This document shows, piece after piece, positions 1-10,530 of a stretch of DNA of 64,000 nucleotides. Origin of the DNA: Lepisosteus oculatus (Eukaryota > Chordata > Actinopteri > Semionotiformes > Lepisosteidae). Each line of letters begins with the position of its first letter. Position 1 is the stretch's first letter. Below the pieces are notes generated by a model that did no database searches, was not told the DNA's origin, and saw nothing but the letters and a program-made list of their open reading frames with translations. Location of the stretch: NCBI RefSeq assembly GCF_040954835.1, contig NC_090709.1, forward strand, positions 44,214,490 to 44,278,489, given 5' to 3'. The translations under genes and the position numbers were made by a program.

Positions 1-440
1 ACAGTGCAGTAGTGTAGCCCGTCTTACGGCATCCTGAGCTTCTGTAGATCCACTGGCTATTTAAAAAAATCTGTACGACTCCATCCATATCTTGTATTCC
101 GTATACAAATCCGGAGGTCCGAGGTTCAGTAGAAATGGTGGAAAAAGCTGAGCATAAGCAAAGCTTCTCGGCGCGGCTACCATATCTTCCATGGCGCAAG
201 CTAAACGAAAAGTCCGAAAATTCAGAAGTTCGTTTCTACCAGCAAGATAACTAAAATCAGCAGTGTTCTGCTCGCTTTGAGTCCGTTAACCACTCATCTC
301 TCGTCGCCATAAATGTTGTGTATCTTAATAAAGAGACGTTTTCATATTATTTTAACTATTTTATTAACTACACAGATCACGCCCTTACACCATATATTCC
401 CGCCTTCTACTCTCTCGTTCTGTTGTCTCGCGATCTCTAC
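1..440 (-). mobile_element. Ty3/gypsy LTR-retroelement fossil (LTR end and start of gag), left-arm copy
   Basis: This is the mirror image of the better preserved piece at 9128-9580. Read on the minus strand it runs from the LTR 3' part, through a TGGCGACGAG-like primer-binding-site region, into the beginning of a gag-like reading frame that leaves the window at base 1. It is a broken fossil of the same insertion, duplicated along with the arm. Confidence 0.65.
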
Positions 441-605
441 TCACTATACTACATTTAGCATGACTTCTTGTTGCAGTTGAGCTCAAAGCTGGAGATGATC
501 TCCATATTCTACCGCCGTAACTAGTCCGAAACGTAGTACACAGTACACACTTTTTAAGTGAACTCAGGTTGTTAAAAAATTAAACCAGCGCCCTGTCACA
601 GAAAC

Positions 606-660
606 GTACCCCAGTCTCCCGCGCAACAAGCGGGGGTACTCAGCACTATACTAAAGAGGA
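606..660 (-). pseudogene. tRNA-Asp-like relic (left arm)
   Basis: On the minus strand the 5' two thirds resemble tRNA-Asp (TTAGTATAGTG D-arm, a GC-rich anticodon stem, GGGAGACTGGGGTA). The anticodon loop reads GTT instead of GTC and the T-arm is lost. Its mirror copy is at 8697-8752. Confidence 0.6.
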
Positions 661-1010
661 GCGCTTGTCTGCAGCTGAGCGTCAGCTCTGTTTACTGTCA
701 GCAGTCATTTCCTCATTTCCAAATACTTTTTCACCTGCTTTCAGCTTTTAAAGACGGTCATAAACGCTCAAGAAGTAATTAATGTCAGTTGGAAGTCTGT
801 TTCTGTTGTCTCAGCTCTTGATAAAGAAAAGCCGTGCATGGGAGACTCCCTCTCTGAAGAAGTTTGCCGTCACCCTGCGAGGGAGAAGAGCCATCAATCA
901 CCGAGGCAACTACTGAGACAGTTAACATTAAACACGTGAAATGCGAGATGTTGTGATTTTTTTCCCGCTTAAGGCTTCTATCGTTTCTACTCTAACGAGA
1001 AAGACCTCTT

Positions 1011-1092
1011 TATTAGAAGTGAGATTTTAACAAACGTCTCCAGGGTTAACTGCGACCTGAACGCAACGCCTTAGACCACCAGCCATCTGGCC
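1011..1092 (-). pseudogene. tRNA-Leu(CAG) pseudogene (left arm)
   Basis: The body is an 82-nt class II tRNA with the Leu D-arm (GGTCTAAGGCG), the anticodon stem-loop TGCGTTCAGGTCGCA (CAG) and a long variable arm (CCTGGAGACG). The T-arm and acceptor 3' strand have decayed: the TTCGAAT loop is gone and no GGTTC B box remains. The mirrored copy at 8256-8337 shares the damage, so the gene was probably dead before the inverted duplication. Confidence 0.75.
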
Positions 1093-1429
1093 TGTGGTAC
1101 TTAGAGCAGTGCTCAATAAAAATGATCAAAAACCGAAAGCGCTTCTTATGCGGATCAGTATATTCCGATACCACTGGTTCTGCAGAAGAAATAAGAAAAG
1201 CCGAACTCAAAGCAGTGTGTTGCCATTACGGGTACTCTGCGGCTGCTTTAAGATCTACTCACACCGTGTTGCCATTAAGGCTACCTAGTTAAAAAAAAAC
1301 TTATCGTCATCTTTTTGAACGTGATTATTAGACACCCGTTAAATCTCCACCGAGGTTTCTTGAGAGATCGTTCAGCGAGCGAGTATTAAACTACGTCGCT
1401 TCCAACCTCTGCTCTCACTGTAAACTCGG

Positions 1430-1540
1430 ACGTGATGTTCTGCAGATGTGCAGTGTGCCTTTCCTCTTGTCGTATTCGAGAGTACTCACTATGTGAGCTC
1501 CTCACTGCGTGTTCTGTACTCTACTGTGATTTAATTTAGA
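1430..1540. repeat. Spacer block shared by the tRNA-Lys and tRNA-Trp neighbourhoods
   Basis: A block of about 110 bp with recognisable subsequences (GTGCAGTGTGCCT, TCTTGTCGTATTC, GTGTTCTGTACT) recurs in inverted form at about 7800-7915 and, diverged, at 26040-26150 beside tRNA-Trp. It has no coding potential. It marks common ancestry of tRNA cassettes that carry different genes. Confidence 0.6.
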
Positions 1541-1711
1541 TGATTACGGGGAGTAGAGTGACAAGATCTACTTGAACATTTTCGGTTTGTGAAATGAAAC
1601 ACTAAATACACTACTGTAAATACAAGTAATGGACATTTAAAATAAACACAGTACAGCTAGAACAGTGAAAGATAAAAGACTATTTAGAATGACATTTAAG
1701 AACAGCACAAC

Positions 1712-1784
1712 CGCCCGAACAGGGACTTGAACCCTGGGCCCTCAGATTAAAAGTCTGATGCTCTACCGACTGAGCTATCCGGGC
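1712..1784 (-). tRNA. tRNA-Lys(TTT)
   Basis: A 73-nt complete cloverleaf: acceptor GCCCGGA pairs with TTCGGGC, the A box is TAGCTCAGTCGG, the anticodon loop is CTTTTAA (TTT), and the T-arm CAGGG/CCCTG encloses TTCAAGT. It delivers lysine at AAA/AAG codons in cytosolic translation. No strong oligo-T tract follows closely, only a short TTCTT. It is one of three near-identical copies in the window. Confidence 0.95.
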
Positions 1785-2066
1785 TCTGAAAGAAAATCGA
1801 CACTGTCGGGATCCTCGCAAGTCACGTGTCTCTTGTTCCGAAGAGCAGTCATACCTGACCCGTCTGGAATGACCACTGACAGACTTTATCATGAAGCGAC
1901 GGCACCACTCCCAGTAGAATGAGTGAGAAATACAGCATGACATGGGTAGTTAAGGGGCTCCCACAATCCATCTTTCCTCACATTACTGATTTTTTTCAAT
2001 AGCATTTGGACCTTTTTTCACATTCAGATTTTTTTCTCATTTAATAAAATCTTTTAATCAACAACA

Positions 2067-2375
2067 TTAAAAAGAAAACAAATGGATCATTTTTTGGAAC
2101 AATAATTTAAAAAAATCTTTCAATGCCTTGGTTGTATACGTGTGCACACCCTTTATAAAGGGAGTTGCAACAGTGCTGAAATATAAAGAGCATTTCTGTA
2201 GAGAAAACAGCATTTTTTCTGCCTTGATGTTAAGCTTAGGGAGCCTGTCTTTTAGAAATTCTATTTCTTCACACCCTGCACAGCCTCCCGACAGACTAAC
2301 GAATATTTTTGGGAGAAATTGGCTCACACACCGGAAGACACTAACGTTTATTTACGTTAGAGTATGTGAATAACA
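2067..2375. repeat. Lys-module spacer repeated three times
   Basis: The sequence downstream of tRNA-Lys, including the direct repeat CCCTTTATAAAGGGAG and the CCTCCCGACAGACTAAC block, is present here, in direct orientation at about 4870-5213, and inverted at about 6960-7260. It has no gene of its own; the short open frames are not shared intact between copies. Confidence 0.7.
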
Positions 2376-2873
2376 GTTTAACCGAAAAAGTTTGTAATTG
2401 TGATTTTGTTAAAATTTAATAAATCGTCTATCATCAGTAAGTAATTATTAAGAAATTGTTTTATTTCATAAACTATAAGACAATTTAGAAAGTTTATAGG
2501 TCATAAACGTCGCTTATGTTCTTTTAACTCTAGCGTTCAGGATCCAAACCCAGGTGCGGACGGTTGTGTTTCTTGAATCTCTTGTAATCATCAAAAGTCG
2601 ATGTGTAGTCCTTCAGTACTTTCTCGAGTTGTGCCATGGATATTTTATACGATCAATACTTGTCATGCTCTTTTGCATTTTCCTTAACTAAATTAGTTCA
2701 AATAATTTAGGATTTAACAGAACTAAATGAGGTACATTTAAAACAGCAGCGCAACTCTGCAGCACGTCGAGTGTGCCTGCATTTAATTGTGTAAACCTGG
2801 CTCTCTCTGAACACGAGCAAAGAGTTCTCACTCAACAGAAGATTGCGATGTGAGTACTGTAATATAAAGCACC

Positions 2874-2945
2874 TGGAGATGCCAGGGATTGAACCCGGGA
2901 CCTCATACATGCGAAGCATGCGCTCTACCACTGAGCTACATCCCC
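2874..2945 (-). tRNA. tRNA-Ala with anticodon CGC
   Basis: A 72-nt cloverleaf on the minus strand: GGGGATG pairs with CATCTCC, the D-arm is GCTCAGTGGTAGAGC, the T-arm loop is TTCAATC. The anticodon loop reads TTCGCAT (CGC, decoding GCG). The mirrored copy at 6189-6260 is TTTGCAT (TGC). The rest of the body is the standard vertebrate tRNA-Ala(TGC) sequence, so CGC is probably derived by a single T-to-C change. Confidence 0.9.
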
Positions 2946-3147
2946 GATGAAAAAGTTTACGAACAGACTTAGAGATGTGCAAATGCTCACTGATCACACC
3001 ACTCACGAAGAATGCCTGCAGTTTCCCACTTTCGCGTTTCTTCTACTACAGAGTAAATTCATAGGAATGAAAAAATAAGGAAGGAAAAATAATCGCATCG
3101 AAGCTTCAAGAGGCTGGGCACAAATTAATCTGTTATTTTTGCATCCA

Positions 3148-3190
3148 GTTACATGGGCGACGGTGGTTGATTCCCAGACGGGGGAGTGCT
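3148..3190 (+). pseudogene. Possible tRNA-Asp 3' relic
   Basis: GGTTGATTCCCAGACGGGGG resembles the T-arm plus acceptor 3' strand of tRNA-Asp (GGTTCGATTCCCCGACGGGGAG). The mirror copy is near 5945-5990. Only about 40 bases are alignable. Confidence 0.3.
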
Positions 3191-3663
3191 TTTTTTTTTC
3201 TACCTCCTTACTCGACTGTCCTTCAATTCTATTTTATTTGAAAGCTATTTGCATCTTTTAAGTGCTCTTGATTAAACTATGCATAGAAAAACAGCAGTAC
3301 TGATGATTTAGTTTAAAAGGGTGAAACAACGCCCCAACCACAGGAATGGTAACAGGAAGGATCGTGTTCTTATTTAATATGTCCTTTTGAGATGTCTTGT
3401 CAATGCACACAGGCGGTAGAGCTGAATAATTTACTTTTAGTTCTTTCTATACCAGGAAGAAAGGAGCAGACTTTAACTTTAAGAGGCAAAAATGACACCT
3501 TGTCAAAGCTAATATTTATTAAAATGACATCACAACAAAAGAGTGGAGCCTTGAGTGAATAAAGCCTTGAGTGGAGCCTTGAGCTTTCATTGGACGTATG
3601 TGTCTCCATAACTTTGTAGGTGAGAGAGAGGATTGTGATAATTTGCAGGTGCTTCTCGGAAGT

Positions 3664-3723
3664 GCGTTGGTGGTACAGGCGCCTTCCAAATAATTGAGTC
3701 GGGTTTGAATCCCAGCCAGTGCA
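3664..3723 (+). pseudogene. tRNA-Gly(TCC) relic (left arm)
   Basis: It begins GCGTTGGTGGTACAG as in tRNA-Gly, has CCTTCCAA in the anticodon loop (TCC) and a decayed T-arm GTTTGAATCCC. The D-arm and upper anticodon stem are shortened by about 10 nt, so no cloverleaf can form. The mirror copy is at 5326-5385. Confidence 0.65.
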
Positions 3724-3984
3724 AACCCAAATCTTTTCAAGATAATTTGTGGTCCGCTAACACATCTTTTGAAACACTACAACAGGTAACACCCCGTGTG
3801 AAACATCATGAGCATCTGTTAAACCTCTCTACCTGCCCGTTCCTAGCAGAGACATGCCGAGGGTCTAAAGGGACATTTTGAGCCGTAGAAACATTTTATC
3901 ATTCCATACTTTCCTGTGCAGTCAGGCCAGTTCCACTTTAACTGCGCCCAACAACGGAGGTCGTTTTGAAAACTACGAGAGTAA

Positions 3985-4400
3985 AGGCACACTGCACGTC
4001 TGCAGAACATCACGTCCGAGTTTAAGGACAGCAACATCAGAGATTGGAAGCTAGGGAGTTTCAGGTCTGTGTTTTTATTATAGGTTCAAAAAAATCTGAA
4101 TACCTTTTCAAGAAGTATTTCAGAATCCCAGTCAAATCCAGTACGAATGCTGCATAGATCTGCATTGTACAATTAGTATACTGTTTGTCCCTTGAATCAA
4201 ACACGCCTTATGAAGCATTTCTAAAACAGGAGAGATCGTTAGGGAATGCGTCTTCCTGTAAAAATAAAATGACTTCAAGGGCACTATAAGCAGAGGTGCT
4301 CTACAGAAGAACTATAGCCAGAGATGCCAAAGAGGTCGAGATTTCACCAGGTGAGAGAAAGCATCTCAGAAATGAAGTTGCGGTCGTTTCCACGCCTCAT
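3985..4400. repeat. Direct repeat of 10162-10530
   Basis: A stretch of about 370-400 bp, from CGTCTGCAGAACATCACGTC to the TTGCGGTCGTTTCCACGC block, recurs in the same orientation at 10162-10530. At the second site it directly continues the fossil gag zinc-knuckle sequence, so the block may have come from the retroelement. Here it lies in the spacer of the large inverted duplication. Confidence 0.8.
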
Positions 4401-4410
4401 AAAACCATGT

Positions 4411-5213
4411 GGAGTAGAGTGACAAGATCTACTTGAACATTTTCGGTTTGTGAAATGAAACACTAAATGCACTACTGTAAATACAAGTAATGGACATTTA
4501 AAATAACCACAGTACAGCTAGAAGAGTGAAAGATGAAAGACTATGTAGAATGACTTTCACAACAGACTTAAGAACAGCACAATCGCCCGAACAGGGACTT
4601 GAACCCTGGGCCCTCAGATTAAAAGTCTGATGCTCTACCGACTGAGCTATCCGGGCTCTGAAAGAAGATCGACACTGTCGGGATCCTCGCAATTAACCTG
4701 TCTCTTGTGCCGAAGAGCAGTCATACCTGACCCGTCTGGAATGACCACCGACAGACTTTATCCAGAAGCGACGGCACCACTCCCAGTAGAATGAGTGAGA
4801 AATACAGCATGACATGGGTAGTTAAGGGGCTCCCACAATCCATCTTTCCTCACATTACTGATTTTTTTTCACATTCAGATTTTTTTCACATTTAATAAAA
4901 TCTTTTTATCAACAACATTAAAAAGAAAACAAATGGAACATTTTTTGGAACAATAATTAAAAAAATCTTTCAATGCCTTGGTTGTATACGTTTGCACACC
5001 CTTTATAAAGGGAGTTGCAACAGTGCTGAAATTTAAAGAGCATTTCTGTAGAGAAAACAGCATTTTTTCTGCCTTGATGTTATAGGGAGCCTGTCTTTTA
5101 GAAATTCTATTTCTTAACACCTTGCACAGCCTCCCGACAGACTAACAAATATTTTTTTGGAGAAATTGGCTCACACACCAGAAGACACTAACGTTTATTT
5201 ACGTTAGAGTATG
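4411..5213. repeat. Third (direct) copy of the Lys module
   Basis: About 800 bp matching 1551-2375 in the same orientation, with the tRNA-Lys gene and its downstream spacer. It lies between the arms of the large palindrome, so the locus has one direct and one inverted extra copy of the same cassette. Confidence 0.85.
4584..4656 (-). tRNA. tRNA-Lys(TTT), spacer copy
   Basis: A 73-nt gene with the same cloverleaf as the arm copies and anticodon TTT. The preceding spacer keeps the GACACTGTCGGGATCC block seen in the other two copies. Confidence 0.95.
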
Positions 5214-5325
5214 TACAACTCAGGCTTTAACAAATGTTCATGATGTTTCACACGGGGTGTTACCTGTTGTAGTGTTTCAAAAGATGTGTTAGCGGACCAC
5301 AAATTATCTTGAAAAGATTTGGGTT

Positions 5326-5385
5326 TGTACTGGCTGGGATTCAAACCCGACTCAATTATTTGGAAGGCGCCTGTACCACCAACGC
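5326..5385 (-). pseudogene. tRNA-Gly(TCC) relic (right arm)
   Basis: Mirror copy of the relic at 3664-3723 with the same D-arm shortening. It differs by a few substitutions, for example CAGTACA for CAGTGCA at the 3' end. Confidence 0.65.
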
Positions 5386-6188
5386 ACTTCCGAGAAGCAC
5401 CTGCAAATTATCACAATCCTCTCTCTCACCTACAAAGTTATGGAGACACATACGTCCAATGAAAACTAATTTTATTCACTCAAGGCTCCACTCTTTTGTT
5501 GTGATGTCATTTTAGTTGATATTAGCTTTGATAAGGTGTCGTTTTTGCCTCTTAAAGTTAAAGTCAGCTCCTTTGTTCCTGGTATAGAAATAACATGTTC
5601 CATCTTTGTTTAAAAACACCACTAAAAGTAAATTATTCAGCTCTAACGCCTGTGTGCATTGACAAGACATCTCAAAAGGACTTATCAAATAAGAACACGA
5701 TCCTGCTTGTTACCATTCCTGTGGTTGGGGCGTTGTTTCACCCTTTTATGTTCTTCTACAATATTTGCAGACAGGGCTTTATCACTCGAGTTGTACAGAA
5801 CAAGTGTGCATCGGTCCATGAAAATCATCAGTAGTGCTGTTTTTCTATGCATAGTTTAATCAAGAGCACTTAAAAGATGCAAAAAGCTTTCAAATAAAAC
5901 AGAATTGAAAGACAGTCGAGTAAGGAGGTAGAAAAAAAGCACTTCCCCGTCTGGGAATTAACCACCGTCGCACGTGTGACTGGATACAAAAATAATAGAT
6001 TAATTTGTGCCCAGTCTCTTGAAGCTTCAATGCGATTATTTTTCCTTCCTTATTTCTTCATTCCCATGAATTTATTCTGTAGTAGAGGAAACGCGAAAGT
6101 GGGAAACTGCAGGCATTCTTCGTGAGTGGTGGATTGTGATCAGTGAGCATCTGCACATCTCTAAGTCTGTTCCTTTACGTTTTTCATT

Positions 6189-6260
6189 GGGGATGTAGCT
6201 CAGTGGTAGAGCGCATGCTTTGCATGTATGAGGTCCCGGGTTCAATCCCTGGCATCTCCA
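6189..6260 (+). tRNA. tRNA-Ala(TGC)
   Basis: A 72-nt complete cloverleaf with anticodon loop TTTGCAT, D-arm GCTCAGTGGTAGAGC and T-loop TTCAATC. It decodes GCA and, by wobble, other Ala codons. It is mirrored by the CGC version in the left arm. Only a TTT follows within 10 nt, so termination may be weak. Confidence 0.95.
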
Positions 6261-6437
6261 GGTGCTTTATATTACAGTACTCACATTGCAATCTTCTGTT
6301 GAGTGAGAACTCTTTCCTTGTGTTCAGAGAGAGCCAGGTTTACACAACTAAATGCAGGCACACTCGACGTGCTGCAGAGTTGCGCTGCTGTTTTAAATGT
6401 ACCTCATTTAGTTCTGTTAAATCCTAAATTATTTGAA

Positions 6438-6453
6438 CTAACCCTAACCCTAA
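6438..6453. repeat. Short interstitial telomere-like motif
   Basis: CTAACCCTAACCCTAA lies at the start of the segment of about 200 bp that the left arm lacks. It is two and a half repeats of the vertebrate telomere hexamer, too short to rule out chance. Confidence 0.5.
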
Positions 6454-7544
6454 TAATTTAGTTCAAATTCAGGAAATCCAGAGATTGCTTCACACTTGCC
6501 GTGGCTGTTGCAGAAAACACCTCTTGAATCTTACCCGGGATTTCTTGAGAGATCATTCAGTGAGCGAATCCTCCTTCTGAACTCCGCACTGTCCTGTACT
6601 GCTCTCGTGTAGATGTGAAGCGCAGCCATAAACACACTTTGAACTTTTTCCGTTTGTTAATGAAAATGCAAAAGAGCATGACAAGTATTGATCGTATAAA
6701 ATATCCATGGCACAACTCGAGAAAGTACTGAAGGACTACACATCGACTTTTGATGATTACAAGAGATTCAAGAAACACAACCGTCCGCACCTGGGTTTGG
6801 ATCCTGAATGCTAGAGTTAAAAGAACATAACCGACGTTTATGACCTATAAACTCTCTAAATTGTCTTATAATTTATGAAATAAAACACTTTCTTAATAAT
6901 TACTTACTGATGATAGACGATTTATTGAATTTTAACAAAATCACAATTACAAACTTTTTCGGTTAAACTGTTATTCACATACTCTAACGTAAATAAACGT
7001 TAGTGTCTTCCGGTGTGTGAGCCAATTTCTCAAAAAAAATATTTGTTAGTCTGCCGGGAGGCTGTGCAAGGTGTTATAAAATAGAATTTCTAAAAGACAT
7101 TCTCCCTAAGCTTAAGGCAGAAAAAATGCCGTTTTCTCTACAGAAATGCTCTTTACATTTCAGCACTGTTGCAACTCCCTTTATAAACGCATACAACCAA
7201 GGCATTGAAAGTTTTTTTTTTAATTATTGTTCCAAAAAATGTTCCATTTGTTTTCTTTTTAATGTTGTTGATTAAAAGATTTTATTAAATGTGAAAAAAA
7301 TCTGAATGTGAAAAAAGGTCAAAATGCTATTGAAAAAAATCAGTAATGTGAGGAAAGATGGATTGTGGGAGCCCCTTAACTACCCATGTCATGCTGTATT
7401 TCTCTCTCATTCTACTGGAAGTGGTGCCGTGGCTTCTGGATAAAGTCTGTCAGTGGTCATTCCAGACGGGTCAGGTATGACTGCTCTTCGGCACAAGAAA
7501 CACGTGACTTGCGAGGATCCCGACAGTGTCGACTTTCTTTCAGA

Positions 7545-7617
7545 GCCCGGATAGCTCAGTCGGTAGAGCATCAGACTTTTAATCTGAGGGCCCAGGGTTC
7601 AAGTCCCTGTTCGGGCG
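7545..7617 (+). tRNA. tRNA-Lys(TTT), right arm
   Basis: A 73-nt gene matching the minus-strand copies at 1712 and 4584. All stems pair, the anticodon is TTT and the discriminator base is G. A downstream TTCTT is the only nearby pyrimidine stop. Confidence 0.95.
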
Positions 7618-8255
7618 GTTGTGCTGTTCTTAAGTCTATTGTGAATGTCATTCTAAATAGTCTCTTATCTTTCACTCTTCTAGCTGTACTGTGGTTATTT
7701 TAAATGTCCATTACTTGTATTTACAGTAGTGTATTTAGTTTTTCATTTCACAAACCGAAAATGTTCAAGTAGATCTTGTCACTCTACTCCACGTAATCAT
7801 CTAAATTAAATCACAGTAGAGTACAGAACACGCAGTGAGGAGCGCACACAGTGAGTACTCTTGAATACGACAAGAGGAAAGGCACACTGCACATCTGCAG
7901 AACATCACGTCCGAGTTTACAGTGAGAGCAGAGGTTGGAAGCGACGTAGTTTTTTAATACTCGCTCGCTGAAAGATCTCTCAAGAAACCTCGGTGGAGAT
8001 TTAACGGGTGTCTAATAATCACGTTCAAAAAGATGACGATAAGTTTTTTTTTTAACTAGGTAGCCTTAATGGCAACACGGTGTGAGTAGATCTTAAAGCA
8101 GCTGCAGACAGAGTACCCGTAATGGCAACACACTGCTTTGAGTTCGGCTTTTCTTATTTCTTCTGCAGAACCAGTGGTATCGGAATATACTGATCCGCAT
8201 AAGAAGCGCTTTCGGGTTCTGATCATTTTTATTGAGCGCTGCTCTAAGTACCACA

Positions 8256-8337
8256 GGCAAGATGGCTGGTGGTCTAAGGCGTTGCGTTCAGGTCGCAGTT
8301 AACCCTGGAGACGTTTGTTAAAATCTCACTTCTAATA
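8256..8337 (+). pseudogene. tRNA-Leu(CAG) pseudogene (right arm)
   Basis: Class II body with CAG anticodon loop (TTCAGGT) and Leu D-arm. The T-arm has decayed to GTTTGTTAAAATCTCAC, so the internal B box is absent and transcription is unlikely. Confidence 0.75.
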
Positions 8338-8696
8338 AAGAGGTCTTTCTCGTTAGAGTAGAAACGATAGAAGCCTTAAGCGGGAAAAAAATCACAACAT
8401 CTCGCATTTCACGTGTTTAATGTTAACTGTGTCAGTGGTTGCCTCAGTGATTGATGGCTCTTCTCCCTCGCAGGGTGACGGCAAACTTCTTCAGAGAGGG
8501 AGTCTCCCACGCACGGCTTTTCTTTATCAAGAGCTGAGACAACAGAGACAACAGAAACAGACTTCAAACTGACATGAATTACTTCTTGAGCGTTTATGAC
8601 CGTCTTTAAAAGCTGAGAGCAAGTGAAAAAGTCTTTAGAAATGAGGAAATGACTGCTGACAGTAAACAGAGCTGACGCTCAGCTCCAGACAAGTGC

Positions 8697-8752
8697 TCCT
8701 CGTTAGTATAGTGCTGAGTACCCCCGCTTGTTGCGCGGGAGACTGGGGTACC
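8697..8752 (+). pseudogene. tRNA-Asp-like relic (right arm)
   Basis: TCCTCGTTAGTATAGTG is the perfect 5' start of tRNA-Asp, as in the array units further right. The anticodon loop TTGTTGC then shows GTT, and the T-arm is replaced by unrelated sequence after GGGGTACC. The same GGGGTAC break point is seen in other Asp relics of this window. Confidence 0.65.
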
Positions 8753-8891
8753 TTTCTGTGACAGGGCGCTGAAACACACTTAAAAAGTGTGTACTGTGTA
8801 CTACGTTTCGGACTAGTTACGGCGGTAGAATATGGAGATCATCTCCAGCTTTGAGCTCAACTGCAACAAGAAGTCATGCTAAATGTAGTAT

Positions 8892-10165
8892 TGTAACGCT
8901 TACGGCCGACAAGCACTGTGTAAGAGCCAGCGTACCAGAGCGGGTGACGTCACCGCCCTTCCCTGTGATAGCAGGACTACAGCTACTGGGCTGTAGAGAG
9001 ATCTCTCTTTAGCTCACGGGGCTAGGTCACTGCAGAGAGACGCGGAAGTCCCGGGTTCGAGCCTCCAGTCGGGATGGGGCCGACCAGATGCGGCAAGGGC
9101 GCCTGCCTGAGCCCCCGTTGCGTTACAGTATAGTGAGTAGACATCGCGAGACAACAGAACGAGAGAGTAGAAGGCGGGAATATATGGTGTAAGGGCGTGA
9201 TCTGTGTAGTTAACAAAATAGTTAAAATAATATAAAAACGTCTCTTTATTAAGATACACAACATTTATGGCGACGAGAGATGAGTGGTTGACGGACTCAA
9301 AGCGAGCAGAACACTGCAGATTTTAGTTCTCTTGCTGGTAGAAACGAACTTCTGAATTTTCGGACTTTTCGTTTAGCTTGCGCCATGGAAGATATGGCAG
9401 CCGCGCCGAGAAGCTTTGCTTATGCCCGGCTTTTTCCACCGCTTCTACTGAACCTCGGAGCTCCGGATTTGAATAAGGAATACAAGATATGGATGGAGTC
9501 GTACAGATTATTTTAAATAGCCAGTGGATCTACAGAAGCTCAGGATGCCGTAAGACGGGCTACACTACTGCACTGTATCGGGGCTCCCGTGCAGCGGATT
9601 TTCGCCAACCTCCCTGGAGAAAAAGGTACATATGAACAGACTGTAGCTGCCTTAGACGCTTACTTTACACCGCGGAGAAAAGTGGTTTTGGAACGGCATA
9701 AATTTAGGCAGAGAACTTAGTCTCAGGATGAATCTGTTGTTGCTTTTGTGACTGCACTAAGAGAACTGGCTAAATCTTGTGACTTTGGAGTATTGGAAAC
9801 TGACATGTTAAGATATCAACTTGTGGAAAAATGTGCACATAAGAGACTATAAATTGCTGCAGGAGGAAGGGCTGACTTTAGAAAGAGCTCTTACAGTCGC
9901 TAGAATTCACGAATTCATGCTCAAGCAGAATCAAGAATGCTTTCTGACCACAGTGACAAAGTGACACTGAACGGGGCGTTCGCTCAAACTTTACAACCAA
10001 AAGCCCAACAGCAGGACGCAGTCATGCAAGAGATATAGAAGAACAGGGGACGGCTGACATTACATGTTACAGGTGCGGACTAACAATGCACAAAGCAGAT
10101 GAATGCGGAGCGTGAACAGCAAAATGTCTACACTGTAAGAAAACAGGACATTATGCACACGTCTG
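8892..10165 (+). mobile_element. Ty3/gypsy LTR-retroelement fossil (LTR, gag part)
   Basis: The LTR region ends near 9264 (ACACAACA), followed by a TGGCGACGAG primer-binding-site-like stretch. From about 9385 there is a gag-like reading frame with capsid-type wording and two CCHC zinc knuckles (CYRCGLTMHKADECG, then CLHCKKTGHYAHVC) near 10060-10160. The pol genes are absent here. The frame is broken in several places, so it is an old inactive copy. A 237-bp segment at 8891-9127, bounded by TGTAACGC and GCGTTACA, is missing from the left-arm copy. Confidence 0.75.
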
Positions 10166-10530
10166 CAGAACATCACGTCCGAGTTTAAGGACAGCAACAT
10201 CAGAGATTGGAAGCTAGGGAGTTTCAGGTCTGTGTTTTTATTATAGGTTCAAGAAAGTCTGAATACCTTTGCAAGAAGTATTTCAGAATCCCACTCAAAT
10301 CCAGTACGAATGCCGCATAAATCTGCATTGTACAATTAGTATACTGTTTGTCCTGAATCAAACACGCCTTATGAAGCATTTCTAAAACAGGAGAGATCGT
10401 TAGGGAATGCGTCTTCCTGTAAAAATAAAATGACTTCAAGGGCACTTAAGCAGAGGTGTGAAAGCCTGCTCTACAGAAGAACTATAGCCAGAGATGCCAA
10501 AGTTGCGGTCGTTTCCACGCTTTATAAAAC
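10162..10530. repeat. Second copy of the 3985-4400 block
   Basis: It follows the fossil zinc knuckles without a break and matches 3985-4400 in direct orientation, with small indels. It contains no tRNA gene and no convincing coding frame. Confidence 0.8.

Larger units (their letters stand above)
1..3812. repeat. Left arm of a large inverted duplication
   Basis: The sequence from the window edge to about 3812 reappears in reverse complement between about 5225 and 9578. The first 100 bases match 9480-9580 reversed, the tRNA-Lys, tRNA-Ala, tRNA-Leu and tRNA-Gly copies correspond in mirrored order, and the inner edge is the block at 3780-3812, which matches 5235-5290. The arms differ by scattered substitutions and indels: the right arm has about 240 bp more at 8891-9127 and about 200 bp more near 6440-6655. 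The duplication is therefore not brand new. The outer end is cut by the window, so the full arm length is unknown. Confidence 0.9.
5225..9578. repeat. Right arm of the large inverted duplication
   Basis: Reverse complement of 1-3812 with insertions. It holds, in mirrored order, the Gly relic, tRNA-Ala, tRNA-Lys, the Leu pseudogene, the Asp-like relic and the retroelement fossil. Homology stops at the window's first base, so the arm probably continues outside. Confidence 0.9.

Noticed and set aside
9000-9120. Possible tRNA gene (GGGTTCGAGCC B-box-like)
   Set aside because: No acceptor, D-arm or anticodon arm could be folded; it lies in the LTR fossil segment.
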